The position numbers were made by a program, and so were the translations under genes. A DNA stretch of 64,000 nt from contig NC_087064.1 of the NCBI RefSeq assembly GCF_963678635.1, forward strand, positions 1,271,688 to 1,335,687, read 5' to 3'. This DNA comes from Symsagittifera roscoffensis. Lineage: Eukaryota; Xenacoelomorpha; Acoela; Convolutidae. The notes under the pieces are model-generated. The model saw only the letters and a program-made list of their open reading frames with translations. It had not been told where the DNA came from and searched no databases. Shown piece after piece: positions 10,212 through 18,320 of the stretch. Within the stretch, counting starts at the first letter, position 1. Every line of letters begins with the position of its first letter.

Positions 10212-12422
10212 TCACATGTGTCTGACTTCCATTGGTATGGCGAATACCTTGCATGCGGTCTCGAACAACTCAAGTCTCCTGCAGTAATCTATCGCGTGAA
10301 TCGACTCTGCTATTGGCGTCTTCGATTCTCGATACTTTGCTTTGTTTTCTTCCATCAATCGTAGAGCCAGCATTGTGCTCACCACCAAGATGGTCACTTT
10401 TTGTTGATGCTCGGGTAGTCCCAACGACCTAATTTCTTCTACATCCCAGATCAAGCAGAGATTGGCGTGGTCTGGGTACCACACTGTCTGCGCCAGACAG
10501 TGGCATGGACAATCCCCGTGTGTGAGGTCGATGCTCCTAAGATTGCGTTCTCCCGAGGCTTCTAGGAGAGGCTCAAGTTCCATCATCTTCTCGTGTATCA
10601 CGTCGACTTCTTCCAAGTTTGGAGCACCTACAATGGGTTTCCCAATCACGTTTTGTCTCTCGTGGTCACTTGTATTTTCGCTCTCCAAGCCTAGAAGTTC
10701 TTCACCCCAGATTTCACTCAAGTCGTCCTTTTGTTCTTTCGGCACTGTTCCTCGGATCTTCCTCAACAGCTTGTGTGAATGATGTGACATCCGAGCCAGT
10801 CTTACACATTTGGGCACTGAGAAGGCTTTGTCTATCAATACCCTCTGGCTGGACACTTCTACCATCGCCATGTGTAATGGGTAGTGGCTGCCACATAGGT
10901 TGGCCATCACTGACCCCACTAGGGACTTCGCATTTAGAGGCAGACCAAAGGCTTCGCTCATGGGAAATCCCATCTCCGCTTCGAGTCCAACCTTCCAACT
11001 CTTGATGTCTTTCTGGGTCACTTGCAACAGTCCGGGCCATGACTCCACGCTCAACGCGGTCACCAAGTGGTGTTCTGACTCTAGCCTCTCCAGTGACTGG
11101 AGAATGCACATTCTTGAGAAGAATCCCAGAGCTGTTGCTAGGTTCACCGTGGTACTCGCGTAACACTCAGCCACTATCTGTATCTCACTTTTCTCCCTTT
11201 CGGTAATGTCTTCAAACCAGGTGACTAGGTCTTCTTTCTGGAAAGACTGTATCCTGACGCATGATCGTCCATCGCAGGTATGCTCGCTACTCCCACACGT
11301 CGAGTCAATACAACTGCCCGGCTCCATCTTCTTTACCGACCCTGTTCCACTCGTCATCTCGCTTGACTCCTTCACATGAGGCAGGATCAGTCTATGTACT
11401 ATACTCAAGGTCGCCAAATCTTCATCCTCTGTCGGCGCTAATCTCACTCGCTCAGTGACTTCCTCGATCAGGCTCGCATGGGGATGTGGACACCAGGAGG
11501 GCCTGAGCAATTTCCACACCACTACCAGATTCGTGGTCAACATGCCGTTCCCGTTACCCATTTTTAGTTCTACTCTTTTACTTGAGCGTGGCACACTTAA
11601 TACTTCCGGTGTTCTCTCGAGAATCAAACCTAGGCTAGGTCTCTCTCTCTCCACAGTGTCTATCTCCATTATCTTCTCTGTCCAGAACTTCAGCAGCTCC
11701 GCCACCTCATAGTTTCTGTGGGCACCTCCAGCTTCTAAGTCCAAGAAAGGGTTGTATGCCATCCCCATCACTCCAGACACATACTGGTACTCTCCCTTTT
11801 TGTTGGGTTTCAAGTACTCTTCTGACGAAGCCAAGTTATGGTGAACGTCGTGTTTCTCCTCAAACTTCTTGTTGTAGAATCTCCGTATCTCATCTAACTT
11901 CCTGTGGCTCTCTAGAGATTGCCTAGAACCATCCTCCTTTTCTATCCCAGTACTCTGGTACACATTCAAGATGACTGTGGAGACTCTCCTTTCCAGCGTC
12001 TTGCTTCCAATTGCTCTCTGGTGACATGCTAGGATGGTACTGTCAGTCATCATCGACATTGTCCACCTCAAGAAACAGGTAGCATCTTTCCTCCTTGCCA
12101 GACTCAAGCCTGAGTTATCCCTAGCAACGTGCTGCATCAGCATTCGATATACCTCTAGATTCTTGCCTCCCAACTTCAACTTGTCGTATGAAGTCAGTGT
12201 CTCTAACTCTATCCTCAACAGGCTCCACGCAAACATCAGTTGTCCTGCGGTTCTAATGAAGGGATTCGCCATCAACGGCCATGCCGATGAGGATGTTCTC
12301 ATCGCTTCTTCAAAATGATCTTTTAACAAGTTCTGCCAAGTTCTCTTCAGTTGGCTCCCCAATTCCAACTTGTTGATATCAGCCTTCTGCAGGGTAGCCC
12401 AGATGCGTCGTTTGCGTGACAC
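10212..12422 (-). CDS. ORF3 segment 9, large unknown domain
   Basis: The longest uninterrupted piece of ORF3, 736 codons. The first dozen codons (to about WATLQ) are probably out of frame, the true frame entering near 12,385. I recognise no family. Visible features: a Cys-rich patch (residues of about 390-410, CIDSTCGSSEHTCDGRSC), a later HGDCPCHCLAQ motif, mixed helix/strand composition, and no signal peptide or clear membrane segment. It could be a structural or replication protein peculiar to this element lineage. It ends at an in-frame TGA; the frame continues downstream. Confidence 0.55.
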   Translation of the reverse strand: MSRKRRIWATLQKADINKLELGSQLKRTWQNLLKDHFEEAMRTSSSAWPLMANPFIRTAGQLMFAWSLLRIELETLTSYDKLKLGGKNLEVYRMLMQHVARDNSGLSLARRKDATCFLRWTMSMMTDSTILACHQRAIGSKTLERRVSTVILNVYQSTGIEKEDGSRQSLESHRKLDEIRRFYNKKFEEKHDVHHNLASSEEYLKPNKKGEYQYVSGVMGMAYNPFLDLEAGGAHRNYEVAELLKFWTEKIMEIDTVERERPSLGLILERTPEVLSVPRSSKRVELKMGNGNGMLTTNLVVVWKLLRPSWCPHPHASLIEEVTERVRLAPTEDEDLATLSIVHRLILPHVKESSEMTSGTGSVKKMEPGSCIDSTCGSSEHTCDGRSCVRIQSFQKEDLVTWFEDITEREKSEIQIVAECYASTTVNLATALGFFSRMCILQSLERLESEHHLVTALSVESWPGLLQVTQKDIKSWKVGLEAEMGFPMSEAFGLPLNAKSLVGSVMANLCGSHYPLHMAMVEVSSQRVLIDKAFSVPKCVRLARMSHHSHKLLRKIRGTVPKEQKDDLSEIWGEELLGLESENTSDHERQNVIGKPIVGAPNLEEVDVIHEKMMELEPLLEASGERNLRSIDLTHGDCPCHCLAQTVWYPDHANLCLIWDVEEIRSLGLPEHQQKVTILVVSTMLALRLMEENKAKYRESKTPIAESIHAIDYCRRLELFETACKVFAIPMEVRHM

Positions 12423-12434
12423 TGTCGAGCTTCT

Positions 12435-12755
12435 TCAGGCAATCTTCCGATTCCTGCAATGTTTCCAGGGCCACCCACACGTTCGGGAGGTGTTCCTCGT
12501 TTTATTTTTCTCAAGAGGATCGCTAGTCACTTGCTTCCCGGTAGCCTGGTGTTCATTTGAGACCCATTCTTTGCCGACGTCCACTTCCCAGGTCTGCCCG
12601 CTCGTCAAACTTCGCTTCATCTTTATGCTCTGAGGCTTGAAGTCTTCTTCCGTTGTTGAGCTGGTGGGGATCTTCATCTCTTTTTCTACGTCGAGCAGTT
12701 TCCTCGGCTCGTAGCTACTCTTGTAGGCTGCTGTCTTCCATCGTGCGAGAACCAT
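12435..12755 (-). CDS. ORF3 segment 8 (linker)
   Basis: A short stretch linking the disordered region to the large domain. It begins near MVLARWKTAAYKSS. Its last 25 codons look out of frame: the alternative frame from about 12,505 (EEHLPNVWVALETLQESED) reads like real protein, and a second one-base shift near 12,385 returns to the frame of the next segment. No domain is recognised. Confidence 0.45.
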   Translation of the reverse strand: MVLARWKTAAYKSSYEPRKLLDVEKEMKIPTSSTTEEDFKPQSIKMKRSLTSGQTWEVDVGKEWVSNEHQATGKQVTSDPLEKNKTRNTSRTCGWPWKHCRNRKIA

Positions 12756-13174
12756 GGGGGCTGTCTCTCTCTCAAGTTCCTCTCCGAAACCGCATCCGCT
12801 GAAGGACTGCCCAATCCCTTCACGTTAATCTTCCTCTTGCGAGACCTCACGTCTTTACTCGGGGGCGTTGTCGTTATCATCACTGATTCGACTTCCTTGT
12901 CTCCATCCAACCCTTCCAACTCTTGCCTCCCCCCTGCTCGAGCCTTAAGAATATTAGTACTTTTACTTATATTACTAGTTCCGACCTTATCCCCCCTTAC
13001 ATGTTCAATTATTTTATTGTCAGTTTTTTGTTTCAGAGTAGAGCTGTCTTTACATTTGTCTTCCTTGGTCTTTCGTGATGCCTTCCTCAACTCGACCATC
13101 TTGTTCAGCAGCTCTCCTCTAGCTTTCTCCTCCAGGCCTGTCCCCATCAGGACAGGCTCTCCGAATTTCACCAC
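12686..13174 (-). CDS. ORF3 segment 7 (charged linker)
   Basis: A Lys/Ser/Glu-rich, probably disordered stretch opening with EPVLMGTGLEEKARGELL and including a basic cluster (RSRKRKINVKG) that could serve as a nuclear localisation signal. It is reached from the previous segment by a one-base shift near 13,185 and left by another near 12,765, after which residues PPWFSHDG are a wrong-frame tail. Confidence 0.45.
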   Translation of the reverse strand: MVKFGEPVLMGTGLEEKARGELLNKMVELRKASRKTKEDKCKDSSTLKQKTDNKIIEHVRGDKVGTSNISKSTNILKARAGGRQELEGLDGDKEVESVMITTTPPSKDVRSRKRKINVKGLGSPSADAVSERNLRERQPPWFSHDGRQQPTRVATSRGNCST

Positions 13175-13704
13175 CGTGTCCCACAGCTCCTCCTTAAGTC
13201 GTCCAATGTGGTGTCGTCGTCCACTTCTTGATTAAAATTGCTCAAGAATTTTCGCCAAGCATCCTCATCCAGAGTGCCTAGGAAGGCATCCCTGTTTCCC
13301 TCGAAGGTGTTCTTCCCCCTTCTCTCCATACTCAGGAAGATCATTCCCATGTTCGGATTCTCGCTCGTTAGTGGCAACTCTAGATTCTTGCGGGGAGATG
13401 AGGTCAGAGGTGGCGTGGGGGTGTCTGTCCAATTTTCTCCACTCAGATCTTTCAACAGTTCTTGCGTGGTAAACTCTTCCTCCGATGGCTTCTGCTCCGG
13501 TGTGTTTCCCACCTCTATATCCTCTCCTGCCTCACTGAGAGTCTCATCTATGCTCTCCTCTCCCGATTCTGCTTCTCTTCTCTCAAGAATCCTCCTGAAT
13601 CGATCTTCTACGGGACCACTCCTTTTATCCCCAGGGGTGTCCACTGATAGGGGTGATGGTGTCGCTGGACCCATTTTCTTATACTCTTTCAGAGCCACAT
13701 ACAA
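13168..13704 (-). CDS. ORF3 segment 6 (acidic, Pro-rich)
   Basis: This is in the same frame as the preceding segment after an in-frame TGA at 13,729-13,731. It is acidic and rich in Pro, Ser and Glu (ESIDETLSEAGEDIEVG), so probably a disordered spacer, followed by a more structured stretch (EGNRDAFLGTLDEDAWRKFL). The final residues RRSCGTRW are out of frame because one base is missing near 13,185. Confidence 0.45.
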   Translation of the reverse strand: MYVALKEYKKMGPATPSPLSVDTPGDKRSGPVEDRFRRILERREAESGEESIDETLSEAGEDIEVGNTPEQKPSEEEFTTQELLKDLSGENWTDTPTPPLTSSPRKNLELPLTSENPNMGMIFLSMERRGKNTFEGNRDAFLGTLDEDAWRKFLSNFNQEVDDDTTLDDLRRSCGTRW

Positions 13705-13728
13705 TGGGCCTGCTGCATCCAGCTCCTT

Positions 13729-14130
13729 TCACTCCTGTCTCATTTCCACCTGCTCTAGTCCGTAAGGTGCCCGGTATCTCCTTGTGGCAAACACCATCTC
13801 GTCTCCTTTCAGTGCGATATGTCCTTCATTCACGATCATCCTGCCATCGTCCCACACCGGCAACTTGTTCTCTAGACCTGCCCGCTCAAGTGTTCTCAAG
13901 GCATCTCGTACCTCGAATTTCGGGGGCATCGACCCTCTCATTTTCTTGGCTTGAGTTGTCCATGAATTTATTTTCGCATCGCTGGTATGAAAATAAATCG
14001 CTGCAGAGTAGCCGATGAAGAGAGGATCCCAGCCGTCGATGAACTCCTTCTGCTGTTCTTCGGTTGCTGCTCTCGCGAAAAGGGACGGGACCACCAGGGA
14101 GCTGTTCATCCCCAGGGTCATTCTCCTCAC
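13729..14130 (-). CDS. ORF3 segment 5
   Basis: It encodes a compact, mixed-composition domain (SLFARAATEEQQKEFIDGWD; WDDGRMIVNEGHIALKGDEM) of unknown family. It joins the preceding segment across a run of nine A on the sense strand (14,164-14,172); with eight A the two frames are continuous. It ends at an in-frame TGA before segment 6. Confidence 0.5.
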   Translation of the reverse strand: MRRMTLGMNSSLVVPSLFARAATEEQQKEFIDGWDPLFIGYSAAIYFHTSDAKINSWTTQAKKMRGSMPPKFEVRDALRTLERAGLENKLPVWDDGRMIVNEGHIALKGDEMVFATRRYRAPYGLEQVEMRQE

Positions 14131-14479
14131 TGTTGGAAATTCTGGAATGCTTACTGGCAGGACTTTTTTTTTCCAATATCGCCTCTAGCTCCCTTTTCAC
14201 CGGCTCGAAGTTTTTCTTCCATGCGGGAATTCTCAAGATCTCTTGTCCATTTGCTGTCAGGGGATTTAGGTTCCAGAACTTGGGATAGGTTTCGATGGGG
14301 CCTTCGCGCTTGCCTCCCATCCTGCACTGCAGTTGTCCTCGGAAACTGTATGTCACCAACTCCGGATCCTTCACCTTCCCGAAGAGCACCGTGTTGCTCA
14401 TCTGTGCCCTTAGCATCTCCTGCTGACACGAATTGAGTGTCGTCCCATCAAATATGCTTATGAGGCTCACGTGGGTCAC
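13886..14479 (-). CDS. ORF3 segment 4
   Basis: This is in frame with segment 3 after a TAG at 14,483-14,485. It reads convincingly to about 14,165 (SLISIFDGTTLNSCQQEML; LRIPAWKKNFEPVKRELEAI), then the nine-A run throws it into a wrong frame, so the residues beyond EKK are spurious. The family is unknown. Confidence 0.45.
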   Translation of the reverse strand: MTHVSLISIFDGTTLNSCQQEMLRAQMSNTVLFGKVKDPELVTYSFRGQLQCRMGGKREGPIETYPKFWNLNPLTANGQEILRIPAWKKNFEPVKRELEAILEKKSPASKHSRISNSEENDPGDEQLPGGPVPFRESSNRRTAEGVHRRLGSSLHRLLCSDLFSYQRCENKFMDNSSQENERVDAPEIRGTRCLENT

Positions 14480-14587
14480 TGACTATCGATAAGCTGTCAC
14501 CAGAGAATCTGGAAACGCGAACGTGACGGCCGGTCCATAGATACAGGTTACGACCTCCTCTAGCCCCCGGATCATCCCCATGGGGTC

Positions 14588-15334
14588 CTATCTCATGGCC
14601 AGGCATAAGTCCGTCAACAGAGGCATGCCTCCATTCACTTTCCTCCACTCATCTTTTGTCTTCGGGCTCTTTTCTTCACCAGTCAGGTGCCGGTTTTGCA
14701 TCAGTAGGTACTGCACCAGCAGCGTCTTTAGTCCGGCAGCACACTTATACGAATAGGTGTCAATACTCGAGTGTGTTCTTCCCATCGACAGAGGCTCTCC
14801 GTATTTCATCAGTCGGTGAAATGACACCAGTTCCCTGTGGGTTAGAAGCACCAATGCCAAGTACCCGTCAACCCGGAGTGTGTCCACGCCCCGACTGAAC
14901 ATGTATGCTGGGCCCATATTGAACAGGTACCTTGGGTAAACCAGGTACAGTGCCAGCAACAGACTGATGGGCATATTCAATATTTCCTGTATGAAGGCTC
15001 CAAAGATGGTCTCTTTCGCGCTGTTCACTCCAGTCAGGAACTCCTTTCCCCAACAAGGACTCAAGAACTCAAGAATCTCGTGATCCCTCCTCGTCCTCAG
15101 CTCACCCCTTGCGTGCTCCCTCCAGAATCCTCCAATCGTGACTTCGTTGGCTGCTGTGACGAACCTGCCAACCTTCATTTTCCTCTTCTCGGCCACTTCC
15201 AGCTGCTCCTCAAGAAAATCCCAGATCTGCTTCACCAGAAGTGGTGCACCTTCTCTTGTCTTCTCCGTGGCGTTCTCCAGCCTTGGTGTCAGGAAGTGCC
15301 ACCTGCCTCTCTCTTGTGTCAGTCGATACACCAT
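14588..15334 (-). CDS. ORF3 segment 3
   Basis: Helical, Glu/Lys/Arg-rich N-terminal half (LLVKQIWDFLEEQLEVAEKR) and a more hydrophobic second half with one apolar stretch (MPISLLLALYLVYPRYLF) that is too irregular to call a membrane segment. It follows the second SGNH-like region with a one-base frame change near 15,380; EEEAEKQLES is the natural entry to this frame. A TAG ends it, but the same frame continues for 34 codons to a second TAG at 14,483. Confidence 0.5.
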   Translation of the reverse strand: MVYRLTQERGRWHFLTPRLENATEKTREGAPLLVKQIWDFLEEQLEVAEKRKMKVGRFVTAANEVTIGGFWREHARGELRTRRDHEILEFLSPCWGKEFLTGVNSAKETIFGAFIQEILNMPISLLLALYLVYPRYLFNMGPAYMFSRGVDTLRVDGYLALVLLTHRELVSFHRLMKYGEPLSMGRTHSSIDTYSYKCAAGLKTLLVQYLLMQNRHLTGEEKSPKTKDEWRKVNGGMPLLTDLCLAMR

Positions 15335-16017
15335 CGACTCCAGCTGCTTCTCCGCTTCTTCCTCTCGTTGCTCGGCCCTCTAGATTTACTGGTGGAGCTT
15401 GTGATGGTCAACTCCATGCTTCGAAACCACAGACTGGCCGTCAGGTGAGTCACCACTGGATGATCATCCCCTATAATCGGACTGAGCTTGAGTTGCCTAG
15501 CGAAGTTGGATATCTCTAGCAAGAGGACCTCGTCCAATACGATGAGGATGTCAGCCAACTCGTAGAAGCCCCTCAACGCGTGGGACACATCCGCCCACGC
15601 CGCCGCCAGTTCTGATCTGCGAAGTCTCAAGTTCGTAGGTTCCAGCTCCCGAGTGGGAGCTGCCATCAGAATACGCCACCCATTCCCTTCTGCTATCAAG
15701 ATCAAGATCGCATACATAAATTGCAGAGCGGGAGGCATGCTCGCGTACCCGGGGGACGTCGTGAACGCTACTTTTGTCTTGGAGCCAAATCGTGAGGCAA
15801 CGTTCTCTTGTACTTCATTCATGGCTGCAAATAATGTCTGGATGGCTTCCCAGATCTTCTTCGGTGCCGGTTCATCACCCTTGAGCTGCTCAAGAAACCC
15901 CGTCGCATGCAAGTGATCGTTCATCCCTGCAAACAGCAGTAGCTCAGGCTCGCAAGGCATCTCCGATTTTATTGCCACCACCAGGGTTAACATCTGGTTT
16001 AGCTCCGCTCCCGGCAG
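15319..16017 (-). CDS. ORF3 segment 2: second half of a probable second SGNH-like domain
   Basis: It is in the same frame as the preceding segment, separated from it only by a TGA at 16,018-16,020. Seen: LLLFAGMNDHLHATGF, which has the G-x-N-D form of SGNH block III; an earlier LPGAELNQML that could give the block II glycine; and IIGDDHPVVTHL, which could supply the block V His. The block I candidate (IVAGSDSEG) lies just upstream of the stop. Known: SGNH hydrolases use Ser, Gly, Asn and His in these blocks. The arrangement is my inference. The last residues (RKKRRSSWSRWCID) are a wrong-frame tail. Confidence 0.5.
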   Translation of the reverse strand: MPGAELNQMLTLVVAIKSEMPCEPELLLFAGMNDHLHATGFLEQLKGDEPAPKKIWEAIQTLFAAMNEVQENVASRFGSKTKVAFTTSPGYASMPPALQFMYAILILIAEGNGWRILMAAPTRELEPTNLRLRRSELAAAWADVSHALRGFYELADILIVLDEVLLLEISNFARQLKLSPIIGDDHPVVTHLTASLWFRSMELTITSSTSKSRGPSNERKKRRSSWSRWCID

Positions 16018-17172
16018 TCAATATATCAGAGTTTCCGGCCAAAATAACTTGGGAGACGTTCCCTCAGAGTCCGATCCCGCCACGATGACAACCCTTGCAG
16101 CGGCTGGGTCTGCCCTGTCATAAACTGCCAAGGTTTTGGCCAGCTGCATATTCCCGCAGGGTTTCCCGTATCTGGGGTTGTTGGCTAATCTCGTACCTTC
16201 ATACGCGGCGTCTGGTAATTCCATTTCTCTCGGATCCATCAGTTTGTCCACCACCCTCAACTGTGCTGGAGTGGCCACCCTAATCCTGGCAATGCTGGTT
16301 CGGTGCTTGGGAGGCTCCACCACGAGTCCCGGACTCCCCAATGACTTGAGAGGTCTGTAGTTGATAGGTCCCATCACCGATTTTGTGGGAATCCCAGTCA
16401 GATCCACCGTCTCCATCATTTTCGCTCTCGAGAAATGTGTCTCGTGAGCCTTCAGCCAGTCCACGCACTGGTGTCTACCCAAGTCTTCGTGCGACACCCG
16501 CTCAAGACCCAAAGCTTTCGCTAACTCCAGCCTGCATTCCAGGTCTTCCAAGTCCAGCTCCTTCACCTTCTCCACATATCTCGACCTGCTGGTCTCCGCT
16601 GGCCTCTCCGGTTTCTTCTTCTCCGCCACCACCACCGAGGATATTACTGATCCCTGAGGAGTTGATGACGTTGCCTCCTCAGCCTCCATGGGCGCGGCGC
16701 CCGGTAACTTGGTCCGGCTGTTCCTCGAACTGTCTCTAGAATCGGCCATCGCACCCAAGCGACTGGATAAAGTCCTCGGGTTGAAGAAGGGTGGATTTGG
16801 GGGTGGTCCGAATGTGACCTGTGCCGTCTCTAGCAACTCTGCCTCCAATACGCTTATGTGCCTTTGGAAGACGCCATTTAACCACTCCACCCCTCTGGGC
16901 CCATCAAAGTGAAACCCATCCGAAGATGCATCGTCAGGGAAAGCAGATAGCTCCATTTGCTCGGCCACATCCAACATCCCAACGGGGAGGACGCTTCTTT
17001 GGTGTATCTGCCTGATTATTTCGTTCAGGTTTCGCACTTTTGTGTTCATCTCCATTGCATGTTGGTCCGCTTTCATGTTGCAAGGGATGGTGCACACCGT
17101 AAGAATGGCCGGATCCATTTGAATCCGCAATTCCTCAAGAATGCAGCTTATCTTGTCGTGCAGCCTCGTCAC
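16018..17172 (-). CDS. ORF3 segment 1b: C-terminal half of SGNH domain 1 and following region
   Basis: It continues the SGNH hydrolase begun in the upstream segment. Seen: VCTIPCNM and the block V signature DGFHF (Asp85, His88), giving the catalytic His. A Pro-rich link (FGPPPNPPFFNPRTL), a disordered Ser/Glu region and a conserved-looking helical region follow, then IVAGSDSEG, possibly block I of a second SGNH domain. The first codon used here is GTG and is not a real start: the reading frame should come from the overlapping segment by a one-base shift near 17,175. Confidence 0.6.
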   Translation of the reverse strand: MTRLHDKISCILEELRIQMDPAILTVCTIPCNMKADQHAMEMNTKVRNLNEIIRQIHQRSVLPVGMLDVAEQMELSAFPDDASSDGFHFDGPRGVEWLNGVFQRHISVLEAELLETAQVTFGPPPNPPFFNPRTLSSRLGAMADSRDSSRNSRTKLPGAAPMEAEEATSSTPQGSVISSVVVAEKKKPERPAETSRSRYVEKVKELDLEDLECRLELAKALGLERVSHEDLGRHQCVDWLKAHETHFSRAKMMETVDLTGIPTKSVMGPINYRPLKSLGSPGLVVEPPKHRTSIARIRVATPAQLRVVDKLMDPREMELPDAAYEGTRLANNPRYGKPCGNMQLAKTLAVYDRADPAAARVVIVAGSDSEGTSPKLFWPETLIY

Positions 17173-18320
17173 CTTCCTTGCTTCCCCCTGGACACGTCAT
17201 TCGTCCCGACCATCAGAGTCACCGTGTATACTCTTGCCATCCCTAGCATCTCAAGTGTTGCTAACATCTGCGGCGTCGCAGCTCCAGCGAAGCTCAAGAT
17301 CCCCGTTTGCCAATGGGACTGGATCCGGGTCAGCACCCGCAACAAGCTGTCCCCTATGATCAGGTGGACCGCCCCCTCGGGCACACGTGGCTGCGTGAGG
17401 TATTCCACCCAAGCCGCGTCATGGAAGCAATCTCTTCTGTCTCTCTGCGCCGTGCTCCAGTCCATCCGATTGTGCCTGTGGTCCAATACTTCCAACCCTT
17501 CGTTCATATGTTCTTCAGCCGCGCGATCGAGGTTAAATCGTCCCTTCGGCCTAGGAGCTTCATCCACCTCCATACGTGACTCTGGTCTTGAGCCGGTCAC
17601 CACCCGCTCTTTGGGCCTAGCCCCTTTCTGCATGTCGAGCTCGCGTTGTCGTTGCTGGATCCTTTCAAGCTCCGGCTTCAGCTGCTCGCAATTCGCGGCA
17701 TTCTCTCGCACCCTTTCTGCCTGTAGCTGTTCAGCTCTCAACATGTCCAGTTCCCTCCGCGCTTGATCCCTCTCAAGTTTCGCCTGATCTCTCTCGAGCT
17801 TCGCTTGATCCCGGTCGAGGTTCGCCTTGTTCCTCTCCCGCTGAGTCCTCTCAAGCTCTCTCTTCATGATACTGACGTCCGGATACGCTTCCCCCGTTTG
17901 CTGCGCCCGTGTCATCAATGGTGTCTTACTCGTGCTCTGGCCCGTGGATCTGACTGATGGTCTGACCGGCAGTGGGAACTCCCCTGCACCATACTCAGTA
18001 TTGTTACTCAAGCCAGGATTCCTTGCCAAATCGAACCCCCTTATTGCTCCATCCACGTTCCAGGACAGCCACCTGGTTTGCTCTTGATTGGATATTCCAT
18101 CGGTGGTGTAGCCTACCATCAAAACCACTTCTGTCGCAGACTCCCGGCACTCGCCCAGTTCCTCCAACTGGAGGATGGCATTCAACATCACTGCCATTCT
18201 CTCATCCACTTGAGTATAATCCAGGTCCCTCAGACGTCTGTACAACTCGTCAAGTGTGGGTTTTTTCAAAGCCGATGGCTTGGACTTCCAGAATCGATCT
18301 GCCATTTCCGTAACTTCCAA
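17169..18320 (-). CDS. ORF3 start: coiled coil plus N-terminal half of SGNH (GDSL) hydrolase
   Basis: The likely start of ORF3 is the ATG at 18,320 or the one five codons later (MADRFWKSKP). Residues 1-110 are structured and unknown. Residues of about 160-230 are a coiled coil with perfect heptads of LERDQAK. Residues 316-383 begin an SGNH hydrolase: block I LIIGDSLL (Ser325), block II FAGAAT (Gly346), block III MVGTNDVS (Asn374). Known: this fold includes esterases and lipases; an SGNH esterase occurs in ORF1 of CR1 LINEs. All four catalytic residues are present once the next segment is added. No signal peptide or membrane anchor is seen, so this is not an envelope. The substrate is unknown. 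Confidence 0.65.
   Translation of the reverse strand: MEVTEMADRFWKSKPSALKKPTLDELYRRLRDLDYTQVDERMAVMLNAILQLEELGECRESATEVVLMVGYTTDGISNQEQTRWLSWNVDGAIRGFDLARNPGLSNNTEYGAGEFPLPVRPSVRSTGQSTSKTPLMTRAQQTGEAYPDVSIMKRELERTQRERNKANLDRDQAKLERDQAKLERDQARRELDMLRAEQLQAERVRENAANCEQLKPELERIQQRQRELDMQKGARPKERVVTGSRPESRMEVDEAPRPKGRFNLDRAAEEHMNEGLEVLDHRHNRMDWSTAQRDRRDCFHDAAWVEYLTQPRVPEGAVHLIIGDSLLRVLTRIQSHWQTGILSFAGAATPQMLATLEMLGMARVYTVTLMVGTNDVSRGKQGR

Noticed and set aside
10212-18320. ORF3 as an envelope gene of an errantivirus-like element
   Set aside because: No signal peptide, furin-like site, fusion peptide or membrane anchor; instead coiled coil and SGNH hydrolase motifs.
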